Positions 8,878 to 18,507 of a stretch of 64,000 nt of DNA are shown here, piece by piece. Numbering within the stretch: the stretch's first letter is position 1; every line of letters starts with the position of its first letter. A program made the position numbers and the translations under genes. Under the pieces are notes generated by a model. It ran no database searches, was not told where the DNA came from, and was given only the letters and a program-made list of their open reading frames with translations. This DNA comes from an uncultured Pelagibacteraceae bacterium (lineage in GTDB: Bacteria > Pseudomonadota > Alphaproteobacteria > Pelagibacterales > Pelagibacteraceae). The stretch lies in assembly GCA_902578315.1 (NCBI GenBank), contig CACHCL010000005.1:39654-103653 (forward strand), written 5' to 3'.

Positions 8878-9699
8878 TTATTTTACTATCTTGTCAATCT
8901 CTGTAAGTTGTTTTAATAAACTTTTCACTTGATTTAATGGAACCATGTTTGGGCCATCTGATGGTGCGTTATCTGGATCCTGATGTGTTTCCATAAAGAT
9001 TGCTCCTACACCAACTGCTATTGCTGCGCGAGCTAAGAAAGGAACAAACTCTCTCTGTCCTCCACTTTTCTCACCCATTCCACCCGGTTGTTGAACCGAA
9101 TGAGTTGCATCAAATACAATTGGAAAACCAAATTTTGACATTATAGGTAATGCTCTCATATCTGAAACAAGAGTATTGTATCCAAAACTTGCCCCTCTTT
9201 CAGTTATCAAAATATTTTTATTTCCCGAGTCTTCAATTTTTTTTATTACATTAGCCATATCCCAGGGAGCTAAAAATTGTCCTTTCTTAACATTAATTAT
9301 TTTACCTGTTTTTGCTGCAGCGATTAAAAGATCAGTTTGTCTACATAAAAAAGCTGGAATTTGTAAAACGTCAACGTGATTTGCAACTATAGAGCATTGT
9401 TCAGCCGTGTGAATATCTGTTAAGATCGGAACTTCAACCTCTTTTCTAATTTTATCAAAAATTGGAAGTGATTTTTCTAAGCCCAAACCCCTTTTTCCTT
9501 TTAGGCTTGTTCTATTAGCCTTATCAAAAGAAGTTTTGTAAATGAGATTAATATTTAATTCACTAGTTATTTTTTTTAGTTCTGTTGAAATCTTAATAGC
9601 GTGTTCCTCGCTTTCAAGTTGGCAAGGTCCCGCGATCAAAGTAAATGGTTTGTTATTAGCAATTTCAAAATTGTGGCATTTTACTTTATGATTTTTCAT
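8878..9699 (-). CDS. kdsA: KDO-8-phosphate synthase
   Basis: A 273-residue class I aldolase-fold synthase that condenses phosphoenolpyruvate with arabinose 5-phosphate to form KDO-8-phosphate for the lipopolysaccharide core. Signatures include [53 protein letters not shown] and [13 protein letters not shown]. The conserved Cys in IAGPC is where metal-dependent forms place their ligand. It overlaps pyrG by 4 bases. It fits the lipid A genes present at 42408-47579. Confidence 0.97.
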   Translation of the reverse strand: MKNHKVKCHNFEIANNKPFTLIAGPCQLESEEHAIKISTELKKITSELNINLIYKTSFDKANRTSLKGKRGLGLEKSLPIFDKIRKEVEVPILTDIHTAEQCSIVANHVDVLQIPAFLCRQTDLLIAAAKTGKIINVKKGQFLAPWDMANVIKKIEDSGNKNILITERGASFGYNTLVSDMRALPIMSKFGFPIVFDATHSVQQPGGMGEKSGGQREFVPFLARAAIAVGVGAIFMETHQDPDNAPSDGPNMVPLNQVKSLLKQLTEIDKIVK

Positions 9700-11318
9700 T
9701 TTCTTGAACTGGTTTTTGCGGCCTTTATAAAAGACGAGAATAATGGATGCGGTGCTAAAGGTCTAGATTTAAATTCAGGATGAAATTGAACTCCAATAAA
9801 CCATGTATGGTCTTTTAATTCTATGATTTCTGGTAATTTGTTATCTGGTGATAAGCCTGAAAAGATCATACCTTTTTTTTCAAACTCCTCTTTATAATTA
9901 ATGTTGACTTCATATCTATGACGATGTCTTTCTTGTATTCTTAATGAGTTATAAATTTTGCTTATTTTTGTGTCTTTTTTAAGTCTAGCTTCATAACTAC
10001 CTAAACGCATCGTTCCACCAAGATCTTTATCAGTGCCTTTTATTAATTTACCGTCTTTCGTCCATTCGCTCATCAAGCCAACGACTGATGCTTTAGAAGG
10101 TCCAAATTCGCTAGAGGTAGCTTTTTTCATGTTCAGTTTATTTCTTGCAAATTCTATTACTGCCATTTGCATGCCAAAGCAAATACCGAGGAACGGAATA
10201 TTATTTTTTCTTGCAAAATTTATTGCAGCTATTTTTCCTTCTGTACCTCTTTTGCCAAACCCACCTGGTATTAATATTCCAGAGGCTTCTTTTAATTTAT
10301 TTTTAATTTCAGATTGTTTTAAAAAATCTGACTCTATTCTAATTAAATTTACTTTTAAATTATTTGCTATTCCGCCATGGGTTAAAGCTTCATCCAATGA
10401 CTTATAAGCATCTTTAAGCTCAACATATTTTCCAATAATGGCAATATTAACCTTATTTCTAGTATTTAAAACTAAAGAGGTGATTTTTTTCCAAGGTTTC
10501 AAGTTCACTTTTTTTCTAGATTTGATTTTAAAGTATTTTAGCACCCGATCGTCTAATTTCTCTTTATTAAAACTGATTGGGGCTTCATATATTGTTTTGA
10601 CATCCACAGTTTCTATAACGTCTTCTATTCCAACATTACAAAATAATGCGATTTTTTTTCTTTGATCTATTGGAATAGTTCTTTGTGACCTACAAATTAT
10701 TATATCTGGTTGAATCCCTATGCTTCTAAGTTCTTTAACAGAATGTTGGGTTGGTTTTGTCTTAATTTCATCAGAAGCTTTCATATAGGGTACCAATGTT
10801 AGATGAATAAAAAGAGTATTTTTTCTTCCAGTTTCGTTAGAAAATTGTCTGATTGCCTCTAAAAAAGGTAGACTTTCAATATCTCCAACGGTTCCTCCTA
10901 TTTCGCAAATAACAAAATCTTCTTTAGCTACATCGTTTTTAATAAACTCTTTAATTCTATTAGTAATATGTGGAATAACTTGTACTGTCTTTCCTAGATA
11001 TTTTCCTTGTCGCTCTCTTTTTAATACGTCATTATAAATTCTACCTGTTGTGATATTATCTGTTTTTTTTGCAGAAATTCCTGAAAATCTTTCGTAATGA
11101 CCTAAATCCAAATCGGTTTCAGCTCCATCATCTGTTACAAAAACTTCGCCATGTTGAAACGGGCTCATAGTTCCTGGATCAACATTTAAATATGGATCTA
11201 ATTTTCTAATTCTAACTTTATAACCTCTTGATTGTAAAAGGTAAGCTAATGATGCTGAAGATAATCCTTTACCTAAAGATGAAACCACGCCGCCAGTAAC
11301 GAAAATATATCGCGCCAT
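9696..11318 (-). CDS. pyrG: CTP synthase
   Basis: A 540-residue enzyme that aminates UTP to CTP using glutamine. Residues 1-265 are the synthetase domain ([17 protein letters not shown]-loop; [19 protein letters not shown]). Residues about 290-535 are a class I glutamine amidotransferase with nucleophile Cys in GICFGMQM and catalytic His in VQFHPEF. Length and start are standard. A 7-bp inverted repeat ends one base before the start codon (11320-11336). It lies between secG and kdsA, the usual alphaproteobacterial order. Confidence 0.98.
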   Translation of the reverse strand: MARYIFVTGGVVSSLGKGLSSASLAYLLQSRGYKVRIRKLDPYLNVDPGTMSPFQHGEVFVTDDGAETDLDLGHYERFSGISAKKTDNITTGRIYNDVLKRERQGKYLGKTVQVIPHITNRIKEFIKNDVAKEDFVICEIGGTVGDIESLPFLEAIRQFSNETGRKNTLFIHLTLVPYMKASDEIKTKPTQHSVKELRSIGIQPDIIICRSQRTIPIDQRKKIALFCNVGIEDVIETVDVKTIYEAPISFNKEKLDDRVLKYFKIKSRKKVNLKPWKKITSLVLNTRNKVNIAIIGKYVELKDAYKSLDEALTHGGIANNLKVNLIRIESDFLKQSEIKNKLKEASGILIPGGFGKRGTEGKIAAINFARKNNIPFLGICFGMQMAVIEFARNKLNMKKATSSEFGPSKASVVGLMSEWTKDGKLIKGTDKDLGGTMRLGSYEARLKKDTKISKIYNSLRIQERHRHRYEVNINYKEEFEKKGMIFSGLSPDNKLPEIIELKDHTWFIGVQFHPEFKSRPLAPHPLFSSFIKAAKTSSRK

Positions 11319-11319
11319 G

Positions 11320-11336
11320 GAAGTATGTTATACTTC
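11320..11336 (-). promoter_or_regulatory. Inverted repeat abutting the pyrG start codon
   Basis: On the transcript strand GAAGTAT, a 3-base loop (AAC) and ATACTTC form a perfect 7-bp hairpin ending one base before the pyrG ATG (11316-11318). Any ribosome-binding site would lie inside the hairpin, so it could dampen translation; alternatively it is a dyad-symmetric protein site. The inverted repeat is seen directly; function is inferred. Confidence 0.45.
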
Positions 11337-11362
11337 ATTAATTAATTATTACAAAGTCTTAA

Positions 11363-11662
11363 TTACTTAGATTGTGGAATTTGTGGAAGATTTGAATTTT
11401 CTTCCTCCTCTTTTTCTAAAACTGACTGAGTTTCACGAAACTCATCTCTAGAAATAGCAACAATCGCAATGCTACAAATGATAAATAAAGTAGCAACAAT
11501 TGATGTGAATTTAGTTAAGAAAGTACCAACAGATCTTGCAGACGTGAAATTATCTTGTGAAACGCCTAATCCAAGTGCGCCGCCCTCAGATCTTTGTAAA
11601 AGAACTGCAATAATTAATATTACTGCAAGGATTATGTTGATAAAAATGAGTAAATCTTCCAT
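11363..11662 (-). CDS. secG: Preprotein translocase subunit SecG
   Basis: A 99-residue protein with two membrane helices (about 4-24 and 52-72) separated by the SecG signature LLQRSEGGALGLG. The C-terminal tail is acidic and Gln-rich. SecG assists SecYE in protein export. The gene is 5 bases after tpiA and 44 bases before pyrG, matching the common tpiA-secG-pyrG order. Confidence 0.95.
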   Translation of the reverse strand: MEDLLIFINIILAVILIIAVLLQRSEGGALGLGVSQDNFTSARSVGTFLTKFTSIVATLFIICSIAIVAISRDEFRETQSVLEKEEEENSNLPQIPQSK

Positions 11663-11667
11663 TACAT

Positions 11668-12411
11668 TTATCTATAGTAATTCTTTATTATATCAATAAA
11701 TTTTTTTGAAGATTTTGATGCTCCGCCAATTAGAAATCCGTCTATTTCTTTAATTTTTTTGAATAAAGCAGAATTTTCACCATTAACTGAACCCCCATAT
11801 AAAACTGCTGGGCTTTTACCTTTAAAAATACCTCTTAAAATTTTTTTAATATACAAAGTTGTTTTTTTAAGATCATCAGAAGTTGGTATCTTTCCTGAAC
11901 CTATAGACCAGACAGGTTCATATGCAACTATGATTTTATTTTTTTTAATTTTTTTGTCTAATACTTTTTTAAGTTGTCTTTTAAGAACACTGAATGTTCT
12001 TTTATTTTTTTTTTCTGACTTACTTTCGCCAATGCAATAAACGACTGTGAGGTTATTTTTCAAGGCAAGCGACACTTTGTTTCTTAACATAAAATCTGTT
12101 TCCCCTTCGCTTCTATTGTCAGAGTGCCCAACCAAAGTGTATTCAGCTCCCACACTTTTAATCATGTATGGGCTCACAGCTGCAGTGTCAGATGAAAATC
12201 CATCTTTTTGGTAACAATTTTGTGCTCCTATAGTTATTTTCTTACCTTTAAAATACGCTGAATAAGCCTGAATAAGAGTATATGGAGGGGTAACAATTAC
12301 TCTATATTTATTACGATTTTTGTCTTTAGAATAAAAAGAATTAATTTTTTTTAATATATTTATTGAATTTGGAACACCAAACATTTTCCAATTTCCGATA
12401 AAATATCTCAT
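11668..12411 (-). CDS. tpiA: Triosephosphate isomerase
   Basis: A 247-residue TIM-barrel enzyme interconverting dihydroxyacetone phosphate and glyceraldehyde 3-phosphate. Catalytic residues are in place: Lys in GNWKMFG, His in TLVGHSDNR, Glu in VAYEPVWSIGSG. The phosphate-binding YGGSVNGEN is near the C-terminus. GHSDNR differs from the usual GHSERR but keeps the catalytic His. It is the first gene of the minus-strand operon running to 5645 and is divergent from the ppiD-like gene. Confidence 0.96.
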   Translation of the reverse strand: MRYFIGNWKMFGVPNSINILKKINSFYSKDKNRNKYRVIVTPPYTLIQAYSAYFKGKKITIGAQNCYQKDGFSSDTAAVSPYMIKSVGAEYTLVGHSDNRSEGETDFMLRNKVSLALKNNLTVVYCIGESKSEKKNKRTFSVLKRQLKKVLDKKIKKNKIIVAYEPVWSIGSGKIPTSDDLKKTTLYIKKILRGIFKGKSPAVLYGGSVNGENSALFKKIKEIDGFLIGGASKSSKKFIDIIKNYYR

Positions 12412-12445
12412 TATTTGCCTTAATATTAAATTTAATCTATAGGTG

Positions 12446-12451
12446 TATAAT
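12446..12451 (+). promoter_or_regulatory. Probable -10 element for the ppiD-like/trp operon
   Basis: A perfect TATAAT lies 27 bases before the ATG at 12478 in the 66-base divergent region between tpiA and the ppiD-like gene. No convincing -35 box is visible at 16-18 bases, so the assignment rests on the -10 alone. Confidence 0.35.
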
Positions 12452-12477
12452 TTTTAAAAACTTATTAGAGTATAATT

Positions 12478-13932
12478 ATGTTAACATCAATAGGAAAATT
12501 TTCTAAGTCTTTTTTTGTTAAAGTTCTAGTTGGTATAATAATCCTTCCGTTTGTTTTTTGGGGTATGGGGGATGTTTTTCGGGGCGGTAATCAAAATGTA
12601 ATTGCATCTGTTGACTCGGAGAAAGTAAGTACTCAGGAGTTCGTAGATTATTTAAGAAGATTAAATTTGAGCGAAGAACAAATTAAAAATTTACCAAAAA
12701 CAGATTTAATCGAAAAAATATTATCAGAATATATTGGAAAAAAAGTTATGGCATTAGAAATTTCAAAGCTTGGAATTGAAGTTACTGATAACTCTCTTAG
12801 AAATATAATTAAAAATGACAAAATATTTTTTAAAGAAAACAAATTTTCAAGAACCGAGTATGAAAAATTTCTTATCAAAAGCGGTATTACAGCTCCACAG
12901 TTTGAGTCAAATATTGTAGAACAAGAAAAAAGAAGGCAATTTTTGAGCTCTTTATCGGGAGGAATAGTCATCCCTGAAATTTTAGTCAAAAAGGAATACA
13001 GAAAAGAAAATCAATCAAAAACCATTCAATATATAGATTTAGAAAAATATCATTCTAAAAACAAACCTTCAGAGAAAAGTAAAAAAGAACTCTATGAAAG
13101 AAATAAGAATATTTTTTTTAGCGAATTTAAAAAAATTCGTTATGCAGAAATTACTCCTGAAAAAATAAGTGGAGGTAAAGAATTTAATGAAAACTTCTTT
13201 ATACAGCTAGATGTTATTGAAAATAATGTTTTAGATGGACAATCTTTTGATGATACGACTGAAATAAATAATTTAAAAATTGTTTCAATAAAAAATATTA
13301 ATTCTAAAAAAGAGGATAAAAATAAAAACAAAATAGAAAATTTATCTGATCAACTTTTTAAAAAGATTTATAATTTGAAAACTGTTAAATCTCCAGAGAT
13401 TATAAATATAGATAACAAGTATTACATAGCTGAAATAACAAATATTGAAAAAGAGAACAGGCCTTTCAATGATCCAGACGTACAAGAAGCTTTAAAATCT
13501 CAGATATCTTTTAAAAATAAAATTGAGAGCAATACATCAATTTTAAAAGATATTAATATGGGTGGTTTTGACAAAGAAAAAATGAGTAAATTTGCATCGG
13601 ATAATAATTTGGAATTAAAAAACTATGTGATTAACAATTTAAAGCAAAACGAAATTTTTTCTGAAAGTATAATTAAAAGAATATTTTTGACTAAGGATAA
13701 CGAAATAGATTTGATTACAAATAATACTTTAACAAAAAACTATCTAGTTTTAGCTATAAAAACTCAGTATAAAGATTTAAAAAAGGATAGTAATGAATAT
13801 GAAAAATACGAAGCTAAAGCGCGGTTGAACATCATAAATAAGATTTACCAAATATACGATAATAGCTTAAACAAACAGTATAAAGTAGAATTAAATCAAA
13901 GAACAATTGAACGAGTTAAAAATTCATTTTAA
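12478..13932 (+). CDS. PpiD-like periplasmic folding factor (SurA_N domain)
   Basis: A 484-residue membrane-anchored protein. A single N-terminal membrane helix (about 12-32, ending FVFWGMGDVFRGG) matches the PpiD family start, followed by a SurA-like chaperone domain (residues about 40-170) rich in charged helices. PpiD proteins are inner-membrane anchored and help proteins leaving the Sec translocon. E. coli PpiD is about 620 residues; this one is shorter, and I cannot pick out a convincing parvulin core. Divergent from tpiA, as in other alphaproteobacteria. Its stop overlaps the trpE start (TAATG). Confidence 0.82.
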   Translation: MLTSIGKFSKSFFVKVLVGIIILPFVFWGMGDVFRGGNQNVIASVDSEKVSTQEFVDYLRRLNLSEEQIKNLPKTDLIEKILSEYIGKKVMALEISKLGIEVTDNSLRNIIKNDKIFFKENKFSRTEYEKFLIKSGITAPQFESNIVEQEKRRQFLSSLSGGIVIPEILVKKEYRKENQSKTIQYIDLEKYHSKNKPSEKSKKELYERNKNIFFSEFKKIRYAEITPEKISGGKEFNENFFIQLDVIENNVLDGQSFDDTTEINNLKIVSIKNINSKKEDKNKNKIENLSDQLFKKIYNLKTVKSPEIINIDNKYYIAEITNIEKENRPFNDPDVQEALKSQISFKNKIESNTSILKDINMGGFDKEKMSKFASDNNLELKNYVINNLKQNEIFSESIIKRIFLTKDNEIDLITNNTLTKNYLVLAIKTQYKDLKKDSNEYEKYEAKARLNIINKIYQIYDNSLNKQYKVELNQRTIERVKNSF

Positions 13933-15389
13933 TGCAGATTAATATAGGCCTTCAAGAATTTAAAATAAATCATACTAAAAAAAAACATCAAATTTTATTT
14001 AGATCTCTAGATTGTAGGAACTATTACAAAATCGAAAATTTGTATAAATTTTTATTAGCAGAAAAAAATAGTTTTATTTTTGAATCAGTTGAAAAAGGAA
14101 CTGTTAGAGGGAGGTATACGATTATAGGTCTTAATCCAGATAAAATTTGGGATTTCAATAATAACTTTGTTACATTAAATACAAACGGGAAAAAAGTTAA
14201 AATGAAGGTCAATCCTCTTAAATATTTAAACAAACTTATCGAAAATTTTAAGATAGAAATACCTAAATCGCTTCCATCAATGGCGTCAATGTTGGTTGGA
14301 TATTTTTCATACGATATAATTAGATATATAGAAAAAGTTCCAAATAATTGTAAAGATGATTTAAAAATTCCTGATGTAAGGCTTTCTCGTCCAAAAAATT
14401 TAGTAATATATGACAATTTGAAAAAAAAGATTTTCTATATTGAAAACGTTTACGCGGATACAAAAATTAAGAATTATAAGGAAACATATAACTCAATTCT
14501 TAAAAAATTCGAATTGTATGAAAACTTTGAAAATATAAAGCTACCAACTAAATTTTCTTTTAAAGCAAATAAGAATTCAATTAAATCTAATATTTCTAAG
14601 AAAAAATTTAAATCTTTAGTTCTAAAAGCAAAGAAATACATAAAAAAAGGAGATATTTTTCAAGTTGTATTAAGTCAAAGATTTGAAAGAAAAATTACAA
14701 AAACTCCAATAGAAATTTATAATCATCTTAGAAACTCAAATCCATCTCCCTTTATGTTTTATTTTAATTACGATGATTTTAATGTTTTAGGAAGTAGTCC
14801 AGAGATATTGGTAAGGCTTCGTAAAGGTGAAGTTACAATTAGACCTATAGCAGGAACAAGACCAAGAGGAAAAAATGCTAAGGAAGATAAAAAATTTGTA
14901 AATGATTTGTTAAAGGATAAAAAAGAATTAGCTGAGCATCTCATGCTTCTAGATCTTGGTAGGAACGATGTTGGAAAGGTTTCTAGATTAAACTCTGTAC
15001 GAGTTACTGAAAAATTTAAGGTAGAAAAATATTCTCACGTAATGCACATAGTTTCAAATGTAGTAGGAAAATTTAATAATAAATTTTCTATATTTGAAAC
15101 ACTTTTATCAGGATTTCCAGCTGGAACAGTTAGTGGAGCGCCTAAAATAAGAGCAATGGAAATTATTGATGAACTCGAAAAAAATAGAAGAAAACTATAC
15201 GCCGGTGGTATTGGTTATTTTACATCTAATAATGAGTTCGACACCTGTATTGCTTTAAGAACAGCACTTGTTAAAAAAAACAAATTTTATGTACAAGCTG
15301 GAGCGGGAATAGTGGCTGATAGCAAACCTGAAAAAGAATATGCAGAAACAATAAACAAGGCTAAAGCTTTGATGAGAGCTGTAGATTAA
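13932..15389 (+). CDS. trpE: Anthranilate synthase component I
   Basis: A 485-residue chorismate-using enzyme that makes anthranilate with ammonia supplied by TrpG. The C-terminal catalytic domain has FQVVLSQRFE, SSPEILVR, RPIAGTRPRG, AEHLMLLDLGRND, FPAGTVSGAPKIRAME and GGIGYF. No LLES-type Trp-feedback motif is obvious near the N-terminus from reading alone. The start overlaps the ppiD-like stop by one base, leaving no room for a trp leader peptide or attenuator. trpG follows immediately. Confidence 0.96.
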   Translation: MQINIGLQEFKINHTKKKHQILFRSLDCRNYYKIENLYKFLLAEKNSFIFESVEKGTVRGRYTIIGLNPDKIWDFNNNFVTLNTNGKKVKMKVNPLKYLNKLIENFKIEIPKSLPSMASMLVGYFSYDIIRYIEKVPNNCKDDLKIPDVRLSRPKNLVIYDNLKKKIFYIENVYADTKIKNYKETYNSILKKFELYENFENIKLPTKFSFKANKNSIKSNISKKKFKSLVLKAKKYIKKGDIFQVVLSQRFERKITKTPIEIYNHLRNSNPSPFMFYFNYDDFNVLGSSPEILVRLRKGEVTIRPIAGTRPRGKNAKEDKKFVNDLLKDKKELAEHLMLLDLGRNDVGKVSRLNSVRVTEKFKVEKYSHVMHIVSNVVGKFNNKFSIFETLLSGFPAGTVSGAPKIRAMEIIDELEKNRRKLYAGGIGYFTSNNEFDTCIALRTALVKKNKFYVQAGAGIVADSKPEKEYAETINKAKALMRAVD

Positions 15390-15956
15390 ATGAAAATTTT
15401 ACTAATAGATAATTACGATAGCTTTACTTATAATTTGTTCCATTATATTTCCAAATTTAAGAAAAATGTTGACGTTATCAGAAATGATAAAATTGACGGT
15501 AAAACTATTTTAAAAAAAGGATATAATAAGATAGTTATTTCACCTGGTCCTGGAAACCCAAATCAAGCTGGAAATTGTCTTAAAATTGTAAAAGAAGTTT
15601 ACAAAAAAATCCCAATTCTTGGTGTTTGTTTAGGTCATCAAATAATAGGTCAAGTTTTTGGTGGTAAGATTATTAATGCAAAAAATTTGATGCACGGAAA
15701 AATAAGCAAAATCAGGCATAGCAAAAAGGGTTTATTTAAAAATGTTCAAAATAACTTTGATGCTACTAGGTATCACAGTTTAGTGGTAGATCGCAAAAAA
15801 TTACCAAAAAATCTATTAATTACTGCTGAAACCAAAAACAAAACAATTATGGGAATAATGCACAAAGAATATGATATTCATGGGTTTCAATTTCATCCTG
15901 AGAGTATAAGTACTAGAGTGGGTATGAAATTAATTAAAAACTTTATAACTAATTAA
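15390..15956 (+). CDS. trpG: Anthranilate synthase component II (glutamine amidotransferase)
   Basis: A 188-residue class I glutamine amidotransferase supplying ammonia to TrpE. The catalytic triad is visible: Cys in ILGVCLGHQIIGQ, His and Glu in FQFHPESI. The N-terminal LLIDNYDSFTYNL and the oxyanion motif SPGPGNP are typical of TrpG/PabA. In this operon tryptophan synthesis is the main role; a shared role in folate synthesis is possible. Start and stop abut trpE and trpD. Confidence 0.96.
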   Translation: MKILLIDNYDSFTYNLFHYISKFKKNVDVIRNDKIDGKTILKKGYNKIVISPGPGNPNQAGNCLKIVKEVYKKIPILGVCLGHQIIGQVFGGKIINAKNLMHGKISKIRHSKKGLFKNVQNNFDATRYHSLVVDRKKLPKNLLITAETKNKTIMGIMHKEYDIHGFQFHPESISTRVGMKLIKNFITN

Positions 15957-16952
15957 ATGTTTAATTTTGTAGAAAGTTTAAAAAAAGGCCAAAACCTTTC
16001 TTTTGAAGAAAGCAAAGCTCTATTTGACGAACTTATGGAGGGAAAATACGATGAAAGTTCGATTATAGAAATTTTAGAGTCTTTTCTGAAAAAAGGTGAA
16101 ACTAAAGATGAGCTAGCTGGAGGAATTTTTGTTTTAAGAGAAAAAGCTACTAAAGTTAAAGCTGATGATAATACTATAGATACATGTGGAACAGGAGGTG
16201 ATAGGCAAAATTCTTTAAATATTTCTACCGCAGCAGCTATAGTTTTAGCGAGTATGGGTGTAAAAGTTGCAAAGCATGGCAATAAAGCTGTTTCTTCAAA
16301 CTGTGGTTCTGCAGACGTATTAGAAGCTTTAAGAATAAATATTAATTTGAAACCAAGTGAAGCTGAAGAAAGTATAAAAAACTTTAATTTCGCCTTTATG
16401 TTTGCACCTAATTATCACTCAGCAATGAAGCATGTGGGACCTGCTAGAAAAAAAATGGGAAAGAAAACAATCTTTAACTTAATTGGCCCTTTAAGTAGTC
16501 CAGCACAAGTGAAAAGACAGGTTATAGGAGTATTTGACAAAAAATGGATGAAACCTTTCGCTGAGGCACTAAAAGAAAACGGGGTAATTCACGCATTTAT
16601 CGTTCATAGCGAAGATGGAATGGATGAGATATCTCCGTTTGCAAAAACAAATGTGGTAGAACTTAAAAACTCAATGATCAAAGAATTTATAATCGATCCA
16701 AAAACTTTAGGAATTAACACTGCAAATAAGGAAAATTTAAAAGGGAAAAATGCGGAATATAATTCTGAAAAAATTATTGAAATATTTAAAGGAAAAAATA
16801 ATGAATTCTCTCAATCTGTTGCTCTTAACGTAGCAGCAGGTTTAATAGTTTCTGGTAAAGAAAGCGATTTTAAGACTTCTTACGAAAAGGCTACCAAACA
16901 TTTAAATTCAGGAAAGGTATTTCACCACTTAGTGAAAATTCAATCAAATTAA
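15957..16952 (+). CDS. trpD: Anthranilate phosphoribosyltransferase
   Basis: A 331-residue enzyme transferring phosphoribose from PRPP to anthranilate. Diagnostic motifs: DTCGTGGDRQNSLNIST (PRPP binding), KHGNKAVSSNCGSADVLEAL, FMFAPNYHSAMKHVGPARK, and RTIFNLIGPL-type KTIFNLIGPLSSPA. Full length. It begins right after the trpG stop and overlaps trpC by one base. Confidence 0.97.
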   Translation: MFNFVESLKKGQNLSFEESKALFDELMEGKYDESSIIEILESFLKKGETKDELAGGIFVLREKATKVKADDNTIDTCGTGGDRQNSLNISTAAAIVLASMGVKVAKHGNKAVSSNCGSADVLEALRININLKPSEAEESIKNFNFAFMFAPNYHSAMKHVGPARKKMGKKTIFNLIGPLSSPAQVKRQVIGVFDKKWMKPFAEALKENGVIHAFIVHSEDGMDEISPFAKTNVVELKNSMIKEFIIDPKTLGINTANKENLKGKNAEYNSEKIIEIFKGKNNEFSQSVALNVAAGLIVSGKESDFKTSYEKATKHLNSGKVFHHLVKIQSN

Positions 16953-17743
16953 TGACAAATATTTTAGAAAAAATTATCGAGGAAAAAAAATACTCTTTGG
17001 ACCTGATTAAAAAAGAAAAATCTTTAGATATTTTAGAAAAAAACATTAAAGAGCAAAGTTTTTTAAATTTCAAAGAAACAATCCAAAAAAATCGGAGTGT
17101 TTCTTTAATTACCGAAATCAAAAAAGCTAGCCCATCTTCTGGCGTTCTTGTAAATAATTTTGATCATTTGGAGATAGCAAAAATGTATGTAAGTAATGGT
17201 GCTACTTGCCTCTCAGTTTTGACGGAAGAAAAACATTTTTTAGGAAAACTAGATTATATTCAAGACATAAAAAAACAATTTAAAATACCCATTTTAGCTA
17301 AAGATTTTTTTATAGACCCTTATCAAATCGCTTTATCTAAAAGCTATGGTTGTGATTGTATATTGATAATAATTGCAGCGCTTAATGGAAATCAGGCAGA
17401 TGAGATTTATTCTGAGGCATTAAAACATAATCTATCGGTCATAGTAGAAGTGCATGATCAAAAAGAAGCTGAAATAGCCTTAAAATTTGATCAAGCACTA
17501 ATTGGAATTAATAATAGGAATTTGAAGACTCTTGATGTATCTTTAAATAACTCTATTTCAATTTTTGAAGTTATTAAATCACACAAAGGCCCTATTATTT
17601 CTGAAAGCGGAATTAAAACTGCTAATGACGCAAAATATATTTACGAAAAAACTGGTATTAAAAATTTTCTTATTGGAGAATCACTTTTAAAATCCGGCAA
17701 TCCAAGTGAATTAATGAAAAAATTAATTCAAATTACTCAATGA
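16952..17743 (+). CDS. trpC: Indole-3-glycerol phosphate synthase
   Basis: A 263-residue TIM-barrel enzyme catalysing ring closure to indole-3-glycerol phosphate. Motifs: SLITEIKKASPSSG (catalytic Lys), LSVLTEEKHFLG, ILAKDFFIDPYQI, VEVHDQKEAEIAL, IGINNRNLKTL and ISESGIKT. It is stand-alone, not fused to TrpF. TrpF and TrpA/B are not in the window. It ends the trp operon about 34 bases before the lexA SOS box; moaC and moeA, usual between trpC and lexA in relatives, are absent. Confidence 0.97.
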   Translation: MTNILEKIIEEKKYSLDLIKKEKSLDILEKNIKEQSFLNFKETIQKNRSVSLITEIKKASPSSGVLVNNFDHLEIAKMYVSNGATCLSVLTEEKHFLGKLDYIQDIKKQFKIPILAKDFFIDPYQIALSKSYGCDCILIIIAALNGNQADEIYSEALKHNLSVIVEVHDQKEAEIALKFDQALIGINNRNLKTLDVSLNNSISIFEVIKSHKGPIISESGIKTANDAKYIYEKTGIKNFLIGESLLKSGNPSELMKKLIQITQ

Positions 17744-17776
17744 ATCAGCCATTTATTTGAAGTTGTAATTCAAAAA

Positions 17777-17791
17777 GAACTTTTATAGAAC
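17777..17791 (+). promoter_or_regulatory. LexA operator (SOS box, GAAC-N7-GAAC)
   Basis: GAAC (17777-17780), seven bases, GAAC (17788-17791): the direct-repeat operator GTTC-N7-GTTC known for alphaproteobacterial LexA, read on the complementary strand. It lies 22 bases before the preferred lexA start and overlaps a likely -10 (TATAGA, 17784-17789), the expected layout for autorepression. TAGAACA (17786-17792) is also inverted as TGTTCTA at 17808-17814. Confidence 0.85.
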
Positions 17792-17813
17792 ATAGATGTA
17801 CAAGGTTTGTTCT

Positions 17814-18488
17814 ATGCTTACAAAAAAACAAAAAAACTTATTAATATTCATCAATAAGAAGATTAGATCTTCAGGTATTTCTCCGTCTTACGAAGAAATG
17901 AAAAATTCACTCAACCTTAAGTCGAAATCAGGAATACATAGATTAATTTCTGCATTAGAAGAAAGAGGTTTTGTTAAACGATTAGCACATAAAGCTAGAG
18001 CATTAGAGGTAGTAAAATTACCAGAAAACGCCAGCGCTAACGATATATTTAATTCTTTCACTCCAAGCGTTATCAAAGGAGGATTAGATAAGAATAATAA
18101 TAAATCTACTGATGTTTCGGTATTAGGAAGTATTGCCGCTGGTACACCAATTGAAGCTATTCAACAGGAAGTTGATAGAGTTGCTTTACCAGAGGATCTT
18201 CAAAATAATGGTGAGCACTATGGTCTTAAAGTAAAAGGTGACTCAATGATTGAAGCAGGTATTGCCGACGGTGATACTGTTATTATAAAAAAAGTTTCCA
18301 ATGTAGATAACGGTCAAATTGCAGTAGTCTTGATAGACGACCAGGAAGCTACTTTAAAAAGAGTTAGAAAAAAAGGAAACACTATCGCTCTTGAAGCAGC
18401 AAATCGAAACTACGGAACTAAAATTTACGCTGCAAATAGAATAAAAATTCAAGGTAAACTTGTTTCTTTATATAGAAACTTTCATTAA
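17814..18488 (+). CDS. lexA: LexA repressor
   Basis: A 224-residue SOS repressor. Residues 1-65 form the winged-helix DNA-binding domain with KSKSGIHRLISALEERGF. The self-cleavage site is A109-G110 (GSIAAGTP), with catalytic S144 (KGDSMIEAG) and K182 (EATLKRV). An in-frame ATG at 17796 would add six residues but starts five bases after the SOS box with no ribosome-binding site. I prefer 17814, which gives MLTKKQ, the usual family start, and has AAGG 8 bases upstream. It represses itself through the box at 17777. It stands between trpC and gltX, a conserved alphaproteobacterial placement. Confidence 0.95.
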   Translation: MLTKKQKNLLIFINKKIRSSGISPSYEEMKNSLNLKSKSGIHRLISALEERGFVKRLAHKARALEVVKLPENASANDIFNSFTPSVIKGGLDKNNNKSTDVSVLGSIAAGTPIEAIQQEVDRVALPEDLQNNGEHYGLKVKGDSMIEAGIADGDTVIIKKVSNVDNGQIAVVLIDDQEATLKRVRKKGNTIALEAANRNYGTKIYAANRIKIQGKLVSLYRNFH

Positions 18489-18507
18489 AATAGTCTAATT
18501 AATATTA

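Noticed and set aside
13932..13990. trp attenuator or Trp-rich leader peptide
   Set aside because: No non-coding space exists before trpE, and no Trp codon cluster or hairpin pair was found.
17796..17813. Upstream ATG at 17796 as lexA start
   Set aside because: It lies five bases after the SOS box with no ribosome-binding site, and family members begin at the equivalent of 17814.
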